Source: Arthrobacter sp. H5 (lineage in GTDB: Bacteria; Actinomycetota; Actinomycetes; Actinomycetales; Micrococcaceae). Taken from it: DNA of 38,072 bases. The position numbers and the translations under genes are program-made. Position 1 is the first letter of the stretch; every line of letters begins with the position of its first letter. Location of the stretch: assembly GCF_000520595.1 (NCBI RefSeq), contig NZ_KI915019.1:97964-136035 (forward strand). Reading direction: 5' to 3'. Shown one piece after another: positions 8,890-18,206 of the stretch. The notes below the pieces were generated by a model. That model had not been told where the DNA came from, searched no databases, and saw nothing but the letters and a program-made list of their open reading frames with translations.

Positions 8890-10029
8890 ATGAGTACTGA
8901 AAGGGCGCACGCCCATACCCCAAGCAGTGTGTTCGATCGTTTCCACGGCGTCATTCCCGCCGGTGGAACGGGCACCCGCCTCTGGCCACTGTCCAGGGCG
9001 GCCGCGCCAAAATTCCTGCATGACCTCACCGGGTCCGGCAGCACACTGATCCGTGCCACCTACGATCGGCTGCGTCCGCTCTGCGGTGACCGCATCATGG
9101 TGGTCACTGGAAAGGTCCACCGCCGGGCAGTGCTCAAACAGTTGCCGGAAATCAAGGACTCCAACCTGGTGCTGGAGAGCGAGCCGAAGGATTCCGGCGC
9201 GGCCATTGGCCTAGCCGCGGCCATCTTGTTTAAGCGGGACCCGGATATCATCATGGGTTCCTTCGCGGCGGACCAGGTCATTGCCCCGGCGGAGGTGTTT
9301 CAGGCAGCCGTGCGTGAGGCCATCCATACCGCCGCAGAGGGTTACATTGTGACCATCGGCATCCGGCCAACCCACCCATCCACCGGCTTCGGCTATATCC
9401 GGGCCGGCGATCCGCTGTTAATAGAGGGTGCGCCCTCAGCGCACTCGGTGGTCGAGTTTGTCGAGAAACCTTCGGTGGGTGTTGCCCGTGAGTATTTGGA
9501 CAGCGGCAAGTACAGCTGGAACGCCGGCATGTTTGTGGCCCCAGTGGCCTTGATGCTGAAACACCTCGAGGCCAATGAGCCCTTGTTGTACGCCGGCCTC
9601 ACCGAAATTGCCGAGGCCTGGGACACTCCGTCCCGGGTGGAGGTGGCCCGCCGGGTGTGGCCGTCCCTGCCAAAGACCGCTATTGACTATGCGGTCGCGG
9701 AGCCGGCGGCGGCTGCCGGGGACGTTGCCATGATCCCGGGCGATTTCAGCTGGGACGACGTGGGGGACTTCGCCGCCATTGGCCGCCTGAACCCCGCCAT
9801 GGAAAACAGCGAACTCACAGTAATGGGCGAGGGTGCGAGGGTCTTTTCCGAGAACGCCTCGGGCATTGTTGTCTCCGACACCAAGCGGGTGATCGCGCTG
9901 ATCGGGATTGACGACGTCGTTATTGTGGACACCCCCGACGCACTTTTGGTGACCACTAAAGAGCACGCACAGGAAGTAAAAAAAGCTGTCGAAGCCCTCC
10001 GCGCAAGCGGCGATATTGATGTCCTGTAG
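8890..10029 (+). CDS. manC: Mannose-1-phosphate guanylyltransferase
   Basis: 379 residues. It makes GDP-mannose from mannose-1-phosphate and GTP, the donor for mannosylated lipids, glycans and polysaccharides. The nucleotide-binding motif PAGGTGTRLWPLSR is at residues 23-36; FVEKP, the sugar-binding WNAGMFVAP and DFSWDDVGDF are further family signatures. There is no phosphomannose isomerase domain, so this is the short form. ATG at 8890 fits the TAACGT-N7 leaderless pattern; an in-frame start at 8836 would add an unlikely extension. A TTA leucine codon, rare in high-GC genomes, is at codon 177 (9418-9420). The M20 gene follows after 28 bases. Confidence 0.93.
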   Translation: MSTERAHAHTPSSVFDRFHGVIPAGGTGTRLWPLSRAAAPKFLHDLTGSGSTLIRATYDRLRPLCGDRIMVVTGKVHRRAVLKQLPEIKDSNLVLESEPKDSGAAIGLAAAILFKRDPDIIMGSFAADQVIAPAEVFQAAVREAIHTAAEGYIVTIGIRPTHPSTGFGYIRAGDPLLIEGAPSAHSVVEFVEKPSVGVAREYLDSGKYSWNAGMFVAPVALMLKHLEANEPLLYAGLTEIAEAWDTPSRVEVARRVWPSLPKTAIDYAVAEPAAAAGDVAMIPGDFSWDDVGDFAAIGRLNPAMENSELTVMGEGARVFSENASGIVVSDTKRVIALIGIDDVVIVDTPDALLVTTKEHAQEVKKAVEALRASGDIDVL

Positions 10030-10044
10030 TGCCCGCAGAAACAG

Positions 10045-10050
10045 TAAGCT
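10045..10050 (+). promoter_or_regulatory. -10 element for the leaderless M20 amidohydrolase gene
   Basis: TAAGCT is followed by seven bases and GTG at 10058. It lies in the 28-base gap after manC. There is no Shine-Dalgarno sequence between it and the start. Confidence 0.6.
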
Positions 10051-10057
10051 TGGTCCC

Positions 10058-11263
10058 GTGCAAAGAACCCCCACCGAGACGTTGACCGTTCCCCACATTG
10101 GCGTGTGGGTGGCTCCCATGCTGGACGAGTTGACCCGTTTCAGGCGCGATATTCACGCGCATCCGGAACTGTCCCACAAGGAGTACCGCACCACCGACCA
10201 GCTGGTTGAGCGGCTGGAACTGGCTGGCCTGCGCCCGGTTCGGCTCGAAAACTCGGGACTGTATGTGGACATCGGAGACGGACCTCTCCGCCTGGGGTTG
10301 CGCGCAGACATCGATGCGTTGCCCATCCTCGAAGAGACGGGACTGCCATACGCCTCTTCGAACACGGGAATAGCGCACGCCTGCGGGCACGACGTCCACA
10401 CCACGGTGATGCTCGGCGTCGCGCTGGTTCTCGGAAAGCTGCATGCGGACTCACCCATGCGCGGATCGGTCCGGGTTATTTTCCAACCAGCTGAGGAAAT
10501 CATCCCCGGCGGTGCGCTGGACGTCATCTCCCAGGGCGTACTCAGGGATGTGCCGCGGATCCTTGCCCTGCACTGCGACCCCCGTATTGACGTGGGCCTT
10601 GTTGGCACACGCATCGGCGCCATCACTTCGGCATCGGACACGGTCCGGGTGGAGCTGACCGGCAGGGGAGGACACACCTCACGGCCGCACCTTACTGAGG
10701 ACGTGGTGTTTGCGCTGGCGCACATCGCAGCCAACGTTCCTGCTGTACTGGCGCGCCGGATCGATGTGCGCAGCGCCGTCTCGGTGGTCTGGGGACAGAT
10801 CCATGCGGGTTCTGCGCCCAACGCCATTCCCGCCCACGGCTTTATGGCGGGAACCATGCGCTGCCTGGACGGCGAAGCCTGGGAGTCGGCGGGGGACCTG
10901 CTGGATCACACGGTGCGTCAGATCGCTGCTCCCTTTGGGGTGGACGTCAAGATCGAGCACATCCGGGGAGTGCCGCCGGTCATCAACTCGGAAGCCGAGA
11001 CCGGATTGATCGAAGCCGCGGCCCGCGCCGAACTTGGGCCCGACGCCGTCGTGCTGACTCCGCAGTCCATGGGCGGCGAAGATTTCGCCTGGATGACCCA
11101 GGAGGTTCCCGGCGCCATGATGAGGCTGGGCACGCGGACACGGGGCGGCGAAACCTTCGATCTGCACCGGGGGGACTACGCGCCGGACGAGCACGCAATC
11201 GGCTGCGGGGTCCGTGTGATGACCGCCGCGGCGCTGCGGGCGGTGCTGGGGCTGCGGCACTAA
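10058..11263 (+). CDS. M20 family amidohydrolase (amidase/carboxypeptidase)
   Basis: 401 residues of the M20D type, which hydrolyses N-acyl amino acids, hippurate-like amides or small peptides with two metal ions. Motifs in order: HPELSHKEYRTT, GLRADIDALP, the metal-binding HACGHDVHTT, the dimerisation-domain GRGGHTSRPH, the metal/catalytic SMGGEDFAWM, and LHRGDYAPDEHAIGCG at the end. All expected metal ligands appear present. GTG at 10058 was picked from the TAAGCT-N7 spacing; the longer ORF start at 10016 lies inside manC. The substrate cannot be told from sequence. A long hairpin follows the stop. Confidence 0.9.
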   Translation: MQRTPTETLTVPHIGVWVAPMLDELTRFRRDIHAHPELSHKEYRTTDQLVERLELAGLRPVRLENSGLYVDIGDGPLRLGLRADIDALPILEETGLPYASSNTGIAHACGHDVHTTVMLGVALVLGKLHADSPMRGSVRVIFQPAEEIIPGGALDVISQGVLRDVPRILALHCDPRIDVGLVGTRIGAITSASDTVRVELTGRGGHTSRPHLTEDVVFALAHIAANVPAVLARRIDVRSAVSVVWGQIHAGSAPNAIPAHGFMAGTMRCLDGEAWESAGDLLDHTVRQIAAPFGVDVKIEHIRGVPPVINSEAETGLIEAAARAELGPDAVVLTPQSMGGEDFAWMTQEVPGAMMRLGTRTRGGETFDLHRGDYAPDEHAIGCGVRVMTAAALRAVLGLRH

Positions 11264-11273
11264 TCACCCATCG

Positions 11274-11325
11274 ACTGTGCGGAAATGACCTTTTCGGGTC
11301 CGAAATCTGGTTATTTCCGCACAGT
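11274..11325. repeat. Long intergenic hairpin after the M20 gene
   Basis: ACTGTGCGGAAATGACC (11274-11290) pairs with GGTTATTTCCGCACAGT (11309-11325) with one wobble, and the loop holds a further palindrome, TTTCGG-GT-CCGAAA (11293-11306). It starts 11 bases past the M20 stop and may end that transcript, but it has no T-run and is much longer than a usual terminator. Confidence 0.75.
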
Positions 11326-11390
11326 GGATGCGGCGGCTGCAGGAATGAGCGCATCGGGAATCTCCGGGACGGCGCCGGAGTTACGCCAAC

Positions 11391-12425
11391 GTGAGCAACT
11401 CCCTTTCCTCCCGTGTCCCGCTGTCCGTCCTCGACCTCGCCACCGTCGGCAAGGACCGCACCAGTGCCCAGGCCCTCGCCGACAGCACGGTCCTGGCCCA
11501 GGAAGCGGACCGGCTGGGCTTCCACCGCTTCTGGGTGGCCGAGCACCACAACATGCCCTCGGTGGCGTCGACCAGTCCGGCGGTGCTGATCGCCCATCTT
11601 GCGGCGAACACCGCGAGGATCCGGCTTGGCTCCGGCGGCGTCATGCTGCCCAACCACGCACCGTTTGTGGTCGCCGAACAGTTCGCACTGCTGGAAGCAC
11701 TGCACCCCGGGCGGATTGACCTAGGGATCGGCCGGGCACCCGGAACCGACCAGGCAACCGCTATGGCCCTGCGCCGGCAGACCGACGGACTGGGAGTCGA
11801 GGAATTCCCGCAGCATGTCCTGGAAGTCATGGCCCTTCTCGGGGACAACCGCACGCCCGACCGCCCGATGAGGCTGGCAGCCACGCCCGCGCCGTCGTCG
11901 TCGCCCGATGTCTGGCTGCTCGGATCCAGCGGCTACTCGGCGCAGCTGGCAGGCATGCTGGGACTTCGCTACAGCTACGCCCACCATTTCGGCAACGAGG
12001 ACCCGGGCGCAATCATGCGGTTGTACCGCTCAAACTTCCAGGCATCACCGGCGCTCGCCGAACCCTACGCGATGCTCGCGACCTCCGCGCTAACCGCCGG
12101 GACGGAGGAGGAGGCGCACTTCCTTGCCGGTCCCGCCCGGATCATGGCGCTCTCCCTGCGATCCGGCCAACCGGCGCCCATCGTGTCGCCTGAAGAGGCA
12201 GACCGGCCGTTCACCGATCAGGAGCGTTTGATGCTCGACCGCCTTCCTGCCATCAAGTCGGTGGGTACACCGGAACAGGTCACTGCACGGCTGGATGAAC
12301 TGGTGGAGCTAACCGGCGTCAACGAGCTGATGATCACCGGAACCACGTACGACGTCGGCACGCGGGTCGCGTCGCTGTCGCACCTCGCCGAGACATGGAG
12401 CCGCGAACCGGCGGACGCACGCTGA
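11391..12425 (+). CDS. LLM class flavin-dependent oxidoreductase
   Basis: 344 residues of the luciferase-like monooxygenase superfamily, closest in look to the group that gives MsnO8-type annotations. It has SVLDLATVGKDRT at the N-terminus, RFWVAEHHNMP, TSPAVLIAHLA, RIRLGSGGVMLPNHAP, EQFALLEALHPGRIDLGIGRAPGTD and WLLGSSGYSAQLA, all typical of this TIM-barrel family that uses FMN or F420. The physiological substrate is unknown. GTG at 11391 has GGAG about ten bases upstream and gives the usual short N-terminus. It seems to be monocistronic, with large hairpins on both sides. Confidence 0.88.
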   Translation: MSNSLSSRVPLSVLDLATVGKDRTSAQALADSTVLAQEADRLGFHRFWVAEHHNMPSVASTSPAVLIAHLAANTARIRLGSGGVMLPNHAPFVVAEQFALLEALHPGRIDLGIGRAPGTDQATAMALRRQTDGLGVEEFPQHVLEVMALLGDNRTPDRPMRLAATPAPSSSPDVWLLGSSGYSAQLAGMLGLRYSYAHHFGNEDPGAIMRLYRSNFQASPALAEPYAMLATSALTAGTEEEAHFLAGPARIMALSLRSGQPAPIVSPEEADRPFTDQERLMLDRLPAIKSVGTPEQVTARLDELVELTGVNELMITGTTYDVGTRVASLSHLAETWSREPADAR

Positions 12426-12433
12426 TCCCCGCA

Positions 12434-12487
12434 GGCCGAAGTCACCCCCGATAGCCGAGGTCACCCCGCACACGGGGTGATCTCGGC
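12434..12487. repeat. Hairpin with a repeated left arm after the LLM gene
   Basis: GCCGAGGTCACCCCG (12454-12468) pairs with CGGGGTGATCTCGGC (12473-12487) with one mismatch and a CACA loop. A degenerate copy of the left arm, GCCGAAGTCACCCCC, sits just before it (about 12435-12449). It begins close to the stop codon at 12425 and could terminate the transcript. Confidence 0.7.
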
Positions 12488-12545
12488 CGTTGCGTACCCG
12501 CAGGTAACAAAAGCTGAACGATGTGTTTCACGGCCGTGCCTTTGG

Positions 12546-12721
12546 TAGTGTGCCCCGTCACTCGCGGTTAGAGTAAGCTCATCATCGAGTCACGCCAACG
12601 GCGGGGCCGGCGCCACGAAAAAATCAGTGAAAACAGAGCTTCAATCACGCAAGCGTGCATTGCAAACGGACACTCATTGAAATCTTCAGTCGTGGGGCTA
12701 ATTTTCTTTTCTGGAGGAACA
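12546..12721 (+). promoter_or_regulatory. Probable promoter and long leader of the BMP transporter operon
   Basis: Two -10-like hexamers, TAGTGT (12546-12551) and TAGAGT (12570-12575), lie far upstream of the TTG start at 12722, leaving an untranslated leader of roughly 140-165 bases. No recognised riboswitch fold was identified in it. The leader ends in TCTGGAGGAACA, a strong ribosome-binding site that decides the TTG start. Confidence 0.35.
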
Positions 12722-13837
12722 TTGAAGAATTCACGGAGCTTCATCAAGCGCCGCACCGGCATGTCCGCGGCGGCCCTGGGCGCAACAGCGCTCCTGTTGG
12801 CAGGCTGTGGCGCTGCGCCGCCGGCCGACAACGGGGGCGGAGCAAGCGAACCCGCAGCCGAGCCGGTCGATTACACCGGCTGCATTGTTTCCGACTCGGG
12901 CGGCTTTGACGACCAGTCGTTCAACCAGTCCAGCTATGAAGGCATCCTGGCTGCCGAGGAATCCCTCGGTATCGAGATCCAGCAGGCCGAGTCCCAGGCC
13001 GAGACCGACTTCACTCCGAACGTCAACTCGATGGTCACCAGCGGCTGCGACCTGATCGTCACCGTCGGATTCCTGCTGTCCGCCACCACTGCAGAAGCAG
13101 CCGAGGCCAACCCGGACACCAACTTCGCCATTGTCGATGACAGCCAGATCGACCTTCCCAACGTGAAGCCCATCATCTATGACACGGCCCAGGCCGCGTT
13201 CCTCGCCGGTTACCTCGCGGCAGGCACCTCCGAGACCGGAACCGTTGCCACCTACGGCGGCATCCAGATCCCCACCGTCACCATCTTCATGGACGGGTTC
13301 GCTGACGGTGTTACCTACTACAACGAGCAGAAGGACGCCGATGTCCAACTGCTCGGCTGGGACAAGGAAGCACAGACCGGAACGTTTGTCGGTGACTTCG
13401 TGAACCAGGCAGCAGGCAAGACCAACACAGAGAACTTCATCAACGAGGGCGCCGACATCATCATGCCGGTGGCGGGACCCGTGGGTCTCGGCACCATCGA
13501 GGCCGTTGAGGAAGCCAACGCCGAAGACGGTACGGCCAAGGTTATTTGGGTTGACTCCGATGGATTCCTGACGGTTGAGTCCGGCACCGAATACATTCTC
13601 TCGTCAGTGATGAAGCTGATGGGCGAGGCAGTTGAGCAGGTCATTTCCGAGGATGTCGAAGACAACTTCAGCAACGAGCCCTACGTCGGGACGCTGGAAA
13701 ACGGCGGTGTTGCGCTCGCGCCGTTCCACGATCAGGAAGACGCTGTGTCGGATGAACTGAAGGCCGAACTGGAAGAACTTCAGGCAGCCATCATCGCCGG
13801 TGAAGTGACTGTGGAGTCAGAAGCCAGCCCCCAGTAG
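12722..13837 (+). CDS. BMP family ABC transporter substrate-binding lipoprotein
   Basis: 371 residues. The N-terminus is a lipoprotein signal peptide: basic FIKRRTG, a hydrophobic run, then lipobox LLAGC with the lipidated Cys at residue 29, so the protein is anchored outside the membrane. The rest is a BMP/PnrA-type periplasmic-binding fold (DSGGFDDQSFNQSSYEGI, IVTVGFLLSATTAEAA, FLAGYLAAG, ADIIMPVAGPVGLG), a family known to bind purine nucleosides. TTG at 12722 follows GGAGGAACA directly; an ATG at 12677 would place the ribosome-binding site inside the gene. It heads a nucleoside importer with the ATPase and permease genes downstream. Confidence 0.92.
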   Translation: MKNSRSFIKRRTGMSAAALGATALLLAGCGAAPPADNGGGASEPAAEPVDYTGCIVSDSGGFDDQSFNQSSYEGILAAEESLGIEIQQAESQAETDFTPNVNSMVTSGCDLIVTVGFLLSATTAEAAEANPDTNFAIVDDSQIDLPNVKPIIYDTAQAAFLAGYLAAGTSETGTVATYGGIQIPTVTIFMDGFADGVTYYNEQKDADVQLLGWDKEAQTGTFVGDFVNQAAGKTNTENFINEGADIIMPVAGPVGLGTIEAVEEANAEDGTAKVIWVDSDGFLTVESGTEYILSSVMKLMGEAVEQVISEDVEDNFSNEPYVGTLENGGVALAPFHDQEDAVSDELKAELEELQAAIIAGEVTVESEASPQ

Positions 13838-13859
13838 TCCCGCTACAATCACGTAGTTG

Positions 13860-13918
13860 AACGCGCCGCCCGCTCCATTGGAGGGTCAACAAATCCCCCC
13901 CGGAGCAGGCGGCGTGTT
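13860..13918 (+). terminator. Intercistronic hairpin (attenuator) after the BMP lipoprotein gene
   Basis: AACGCGCCGCCCGCTCC (13860-13876) pairs with GGAGCAGGCGGCGTGTT (13902-13918), with one mismatch and one wobble. It lies between the binding-protein gene and the ATPase gene. Partial termination or 3'-end protection here would give more lipoprotein than transporter, a common arrangement in ABC operons; that role is inferred. Confidence 0.6.
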
Positions 13919-14002
13919 TCGCGTTACGGTTGAACTGACAGCAGTTGATGGCGCGCTCGACGGCTTGCGCGCATCCCATAAGAGGACAGGTTGGTTAGGG
14001 TT

Positions 14003-15628
14003 GTGAAACTCGAACTGCAGGGAATCACCAAACGTTTTGGATCCCTCGTTGCCAATGACAGCATAGATTTGGTGGTCAATCCCGGCGAAGTGCATTGCCT
14101 TCTCGGTGAGAACGGTGCCGGCAAATCGACCTTGATGAACGTGCTCTACGGCCTGTATGAACCGACCGAGGGCCGCATTCTGGTTGACGGCCAGCCGGTG
14201 ACCTTCAGGGGACCAGGGGATGCCATGGCCGCTGGGATCGGCATGGTGCACCAGCACTTCATGTTGATTCCGGTATTTACGGTGGCGGAGAACGTCGCGC
14301 TTGGCGATGAATACACCCGTGCCGGAGGCCTGCTGGACCTGGAAAAGACCCGCGCTAAGATCAGGGAAATCTCCGACCGCTACGGTTTCAATGTCGATCC
14401 GGACGCCCTGATCGAGGATCTTCCGGTGGGCGTACAGCAGCGCGTCGAGATCATCAAGGCACTGGTACGCAAGGCCGAAGTCCTGATCCTGGACGAACCC
14501 ACCGCCGTCCTGACGCCGCAGGAAACCGATGAACTCATCCAGATCATCGAGGAACTCAAAGGCAACGGCACCGCAATCGTCTTTATCTCCCACAAGCTGC
14601 GTGAGGTCAAAGCGGTCTCCGACATCATCACCGTGATCCGCCGCGGAGCCGTGGTGGGCACGGTGGAGCCAACCGCCAGCACCAGCGACCTCGCGTCGAT
14701 GATGGTGGGCCGGCAGGTCAGCCTGAACCTTCATAAGGCCCCGGCCACCCCCGGGGAGCAGACCTTCCAGGTGCGAAACCTGACAGTGGCGGCGCCGAGC
14801 GGCCAGAGGCTGGTGAACAACGTCAGCTTTGATATTTCCGAAGGCGAGATCCTCGCCATCGCCGGTGTGCAGGGCAACGGGCAGACCGAGCTCACGGAGG
14901 CGATCCTCGGCCTCCACCCGCACGCCACAGGATCAGTGACCCTCAAGGGCAGGGAACTGCTGGGTATGAAGGTCAAGGACATCATCCGGGAAGGGGTGGG
15001 GTTTGTTCCAGAAGACCGCAAGATCGATGGCCTCGTGGGCAGCTTCTCCATTGCCGAGAACATGATCCTCAACTGGTACAACGAGCCACCCTTCGCCAAG
15101 GGCATGGCCATGAAACCGTCGGTCGTGTTGCAGAACGCCGTCGAGAAGGTTGCAGAGTTTGACGTTCGCACGCAATCGGCGGAGGCAGCAGTGAGCACCC
15201 TGTCCGGCGGAAACCAGCAGAAGGTGGTCCTCGCGAGGGAGCTGTCCAGGCCCCTTAACCTGTTCATCGCATCCCAGCCCACCCGCGGCGTGGACGTTGG
15301 CTCCATCGAGTTTCTGCACAAGCGCATCGTCAAAGAGCGCGACGGCGGCACCCCGGTCATGATCGTGTCCACCGAGCTGGATGAAATCAGCGAACTGGCG
15401 GACCGCATTGCCGTTCTTCACGGGGGAGAGCTGATGGGCATAGTGCCGGGAAACACCTCCCGCGATGTGCTGGGCCTCATGATGGCTGGCACCACCGCGG
15501 AGGACGCATTGACACAGAAGTCCGCAGCCGCCGTGGCAACAGACAGCGCGAACGACGACGACGGCGCGCAGCACGGACGGCGCGCAGCATCAGAGCCCAC
15601 AACGCACAGCGCGGAGGAGAACCAGTGA
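14003..15628 (+). CDS. Nucleoside ABC transporter ATP-binding protein (double ABC)
   Basis: 541 residues with two fused ABC domains, as in the RbsA/YufO/NupA type. Domain 1 has Walker [10 protein letters not shown], the weak signature [11 protein letters not shown] and Walker [12 protein letters not shown]. Domain 2 has a degenerate Walker A ([12 protein letters not shown]), signature LSGGNQQKV and a Walker B ending ASQPTRGVD, where Gln replaces the catalytic Glu. This asymmetry is usual for the family and implies one working ATP site. GTG at 14003 gives the standard N-terminus [16 protein letters not shown] at 13991 is possible. It pairs with the two permeases downstream, and its stop overlaps the next start (GTGA). 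Confidence 0.92.
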   Translation: MKLELQGITKRFGSLVANDSIDLVVNPGEVHCLLGENGAGKSTLMNVLYGLYEPTEGRILVDGQPVTFRGPGDAMAAGIGMVHQHFMLIPVFTVAENVALGDEYTRAGGLLDLEKTRAKIREISDRYGFNVDPDALIEDLPVGVQQRVEIIKALVRKAEVLILDEPTAVLTPQETDELIQIIEELKGNGTAIVFISHKLREVKAVSDIITVIRRGAVVGTVEPTASTSDLASMMVGRQVSLNLHKAPATPGEQTFQVRNLTVAAPSGQRLVNNVSFDISEGEILAIAGVQGNGQTELTEAILGLHPHATGSVTLKGRELLGMKVKDIIREGVGFVPEDRKIDGLVGSFSIAENMILNWYNEPPFAKGMAMKPSVVLQNAVEKVAEFDVRTQSAEAAVSTLSGGNQQKVVLARELSRPLNLFIASQPTRGVDVGSIEFLHKRIVKERDGGTPVMIVSTELDEISELADRIAVLHGGELMGIVPGNTSRDVLGLMMAGTTAEDALTQKSAAAVATDSANDDDGAQHGRRAASEPTTHSAEENQ

Positions 15629-16926
15629 GCGCGGACGATCAGGCACACAGGACAGTTTCCGCTGGCGCAACATCCCCGGACCCGGAGCAGGACGGGCGAA
15701 AGCCTGCGGCTGAAAACCGCTCGCAGACCGTTCTCCGGCAGATTCTCGGCGGAAGCTCACTGGTGGCGATCCTCGCCGTCGTGCTGTCCATCATCCTGGG
15801 CGGCATCCTCATTGCGCTCACCGATGAGCGGGTATCGGAGACGGCGTCGTACTTCTTCAGCCGGCCCACCGATATGCTGGTGGCCGCCTGGGAGGCCGCA
15901 AGCGGCGCCTACATCGCATTGTTCCAGGGTGCCGTGTTTAATCCGCGGGCCGACTCGCTGGCCCTCATGTTCCGCCCGCTGACCGAAACGCTCACTGTCG
16001 CCACACCCCTGATCCTCGCGGGACTTGGCGTGGCGATCGCCTTCCGGGCCGGGCTGTTCAACATCGGCGCCCAGGGCCAGATCATCCTCGGCGCCACCTT
16101 TGCCGGCTGGGTGGGATTCACCTGGCACCTGCCCTTCGGCCTGCACCTGCTGCTGGTGGTTCTTGCAGGTTTCATCGGCGGCGCGCTCTGGGGGTTTGTT
16201 CCCGGCATCCTTAAAGCCCGCACCGGAGCCCATGAGGTCATTGTGACCATCATGATGAACTACATTGCCATCTACCTGGTGGGATATCTGCTGAGTACCC
16301 CGGCGTTCCAGAATCCGGGATCCTCGAACCCGATCAGCCCGCGGCTCGATGACTCGGCGCTGCTACCGCAGATCCTGGGTCCGCAGTTCCGCCTGCACCT
16401 CGGCTTCCTTGTTGCCATCGCCGCCACCTACGGGGTGTGGTGGATCCTGAACCGTTCAACCGTTGGATTCGAGTTGCGTGCCGTGGGGGCCAATCCGTTT
16501 GCCTCCCGGACCGCGGGAATCAGCGTGACCAAGGGATACGTCGTCGTCATGGTCCTGGCTGGAGGCCTGGCCGGTCTGGCAGGCGTGGCACAGGTCGCCG
16601 GAACGGAGAGGGTGCTGACCGGTGGCATCGCGGCGAGCTTCGGGTTTGACGCGATCACTGTGGCGCTGCTCGGCCGGTCGCATCCCTGGGGCGTGTTCTT
16701 CGCCGGGGTGCTCTTCGGCGCCTTCCGTGCCGGAGGTGTACAAATGCAGACCGTGACGGGAACGCCCATCGACATTGTGCTTGTGGTCCAGTCGCTGATT
16801 GTGCTGTTCATCGCGGCGCCGCCCCTGGTGAAGGCGATTTTCCGCATCGACCAGAAAAAGAAGGCCAAGACGCCCCGCAGGGATAATAAGGGGCGCAAGG
16901 CCGAGGCAGCCGGAGGTGCGGCATGA
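15625..16926 (+). CDS. Nucleoside ABC transporter permease 1
   Basis: 433 residues, a BPD_transp_2-type permease with a long polar N-terminus (about residues 1-45) and roughly nine membrane segments. The core [25 protein letters not shown] is the family hallmark, as is the cytoplasmic loop [17 protein letters not shown] that contacts the ATPase. It resembles YufP/NupB-type permeases of BMP-dependent nucleoside importers. GTG at 15625 overlaps the ATPase stop and has GGAGGAGA upstream; the 3' end overlaps the next permease by four bases (ATGA). The C-terminus is a basic tail rich in Lys and Arg. Confidence 0.93.
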   Translation: MSADDQAHRTVSAGATSPDPEQDGRKPAAENRSQTVLRQILGGSSLVAILAVVLSIILGGILIALTDERVSETASYFFSRPTDMLVAAWEAASGAYIALFQGAVFNPRADSLALMFRPLTETLTVATPLILAGLGVAIAFRAGLFNIGAQGQIILGATFAGWVGFTWHLPFGLHLLLVVLAGFIGGALWGFVPGILKARTGAHEVIVTIMMNYIAIYLVGYLLSTPAFQNPGSSNPISPRLDDSALLPQILGPQFRLHLGFLVAIAATYGVWWILNRSTVGFELRAVGANPFASRTAGISVTKGYVVVMVLAGGLAGLAGVAQVAGTERVLTGGIAASFGFDAITVALLGRSHPWGVFFAGVLFGAFRAGGVQMQTVTGTPIDIVLVVQSLIVLFIAAPPLVKAIFRIDQKKKAKTPRRDNKGRKAEAAGGAA

Positions 16927-18203
16927 GCATGGCAGCAACAGTGACTGACGTCAGGCCGTCAGGCACCTCCAAAAACTGGAAGGCACCCATCGGATTTGGG
17001 ATTGGTGCCTTGATGGCCATCCTGGTGTTTGCCATCGGCGGACCGGCAACCACAGCCGTCTTCCGGGTCTCGGACGACTCCGACCGTTTCCGCCTTGCCG
17101 ACATCGCCCTCCCGGCGGACGTGGTGGGCTGGGTGGTGGCAGTGGCGCTCGCCGCCATCGCCGCGTATTCGTTCCTGCAGGTCCGCAAAGGGGAGTCCCT
17201 GAACCGCTGGTACGGCATTGCCTACGCAGTCCTGTTTGTGGTGGGGTTCCTTACCTGGGTTGTGGGAATCGCCGAGCGTCCCTCCATCTCCCTCGCGGGA
17301 CTGATAGCCGGGTCGGTCACACTGGCCATACCGCTGATTTTCGGTTCCCTGTCGGGAGTGCTGTGCGAGCGGGTAGGCGTTGTGAATATCGCCATCGAAG
17401 GGCAGTTGCTTTCCGGCGCGTTTGCTGCGGCCGTGGCCGCTTCGGTGTCCGGCAATGCGTACGTGGGACTGTTCGCTGCCGCGTTCGCGGGAATGCTCGT
17501 CTCCACCATCCTTGCGGTTTTCAGCATTAAGTACCTCGTGAATCAGATCATTGTGGGCGTTGTGCTGAACGTGCTGGTCTCCGGTCTCACAGGCTTCCTT
17601 GCCTCAACGCTGCTCAGCCGCGATTCAGCGACGTTCAACTCGCCCCCGGGCCTGCCGGACATCAGCATCCCGCTGCTTGCCGACATCCCCGTCATTGGCC
17701 CCATCCTGTTCAAGCAGAGCATTGTCGGCTACCTGATGTACGTTGCGGTGATCGTCATCTGGATTGGCCTGTACCGCACCCGCTGGGGACTGCGGATGAG
17801 GGCCGTTGGCGAGCACCCACAGGCAGCGGACACCATGGGCATCAAGGTCAACGCAACCCGCTTCTGGAACGTGTTGCTGGGCGGTGCCGTTGCGGGCTTC
17901 GGCGGGGCGTTCTTCACCCTCGTTTCGGTCAGCACCTTCACCCGGGACATGACTGCCGGGCAGGGTTACATTGCCTTGGCGGCGCTCATCTTTGGCCGGT
18001 GGAATCCCATCGGCGCATTCTTTGCCGCACTGCTGTTCGGCTTTGCCACCAACCTGCGTTTTGTGCTCTCCATCATCGGAACCGACGTACCCAGCCAGTT
18101 CCTCGCCATGCTGCCCTACATTGTGACAATCCTTGCCGTCGCCGGCCTGGTGGGGCGTGCCCGGCCGCCGGCCGCAAGCGGCGTGCCGTACGTGAAGGAG
18201 TAG
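16923..18203 (+). CDS. Nucleoside ABC transporter permease 2
   Basis: 426 residues, the second membrane subunit (YufQ/NupC-like in B. subtilis-type nomenclature) of the importer. After an N-terminal region with extra membrane segments (to about residue 125), the conserved core GSLSGVLCERVGVVNIAIEGQLL and the ATPase-contact loop LRMRAVGEHPQAADTMGI are present. The ATG overlaps the stop of permease 1, so the two subunits are translationally coupled. Cytidine deaminase starts three bases after its stop, linking uptake to catabolism. Confidence 0.93.
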   Translation: MSMAATVTDVRPSGTSKNWKAPIGFGIGALMAILVFAIGGPATTAVFRVSDDSDRFRLADIALPADVVGWVVAVALAAIAAYSFLQVRKGESLNRWYGIAYAVLFVVGFLTWVVGIAERPSISLAGLIAGSVTLAIPLIFGSLSGVLCERVGVVNIAIEGQLLSGAFAAAVAASVSGNAYVGLFAAAFAGMLVSTILAVFSIKYLVNQIIVGVVLNVLVSGLTGFLASTLLSRDSATFNSPPGLPDISIPLLADIPVIGPILFKQSIVGYLMYVAVIVIWIGLYRTRWGLRMRAVGEHPQAADTMGIKVNATRFWNVLLGGAVAGFGGAFFTLVSVSTFTRDMTAGQGYIALAALIFGRWNPIGAFFAALLFGFATNLRFVLSIIGTDVPSQFLAMLPYIVTILAVAGLVGRARPPAASGVPYVKE

Positions 18204-18206
18204 GAC

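Noticed and set aside
12576-12721. Purine or other riboswitch in the BMP lipoprotein leader
   Set aside because: The leader is long enough and precedes nucleoside transport genes, but I could not find a conserved aptamer core, so only a leader is reported.
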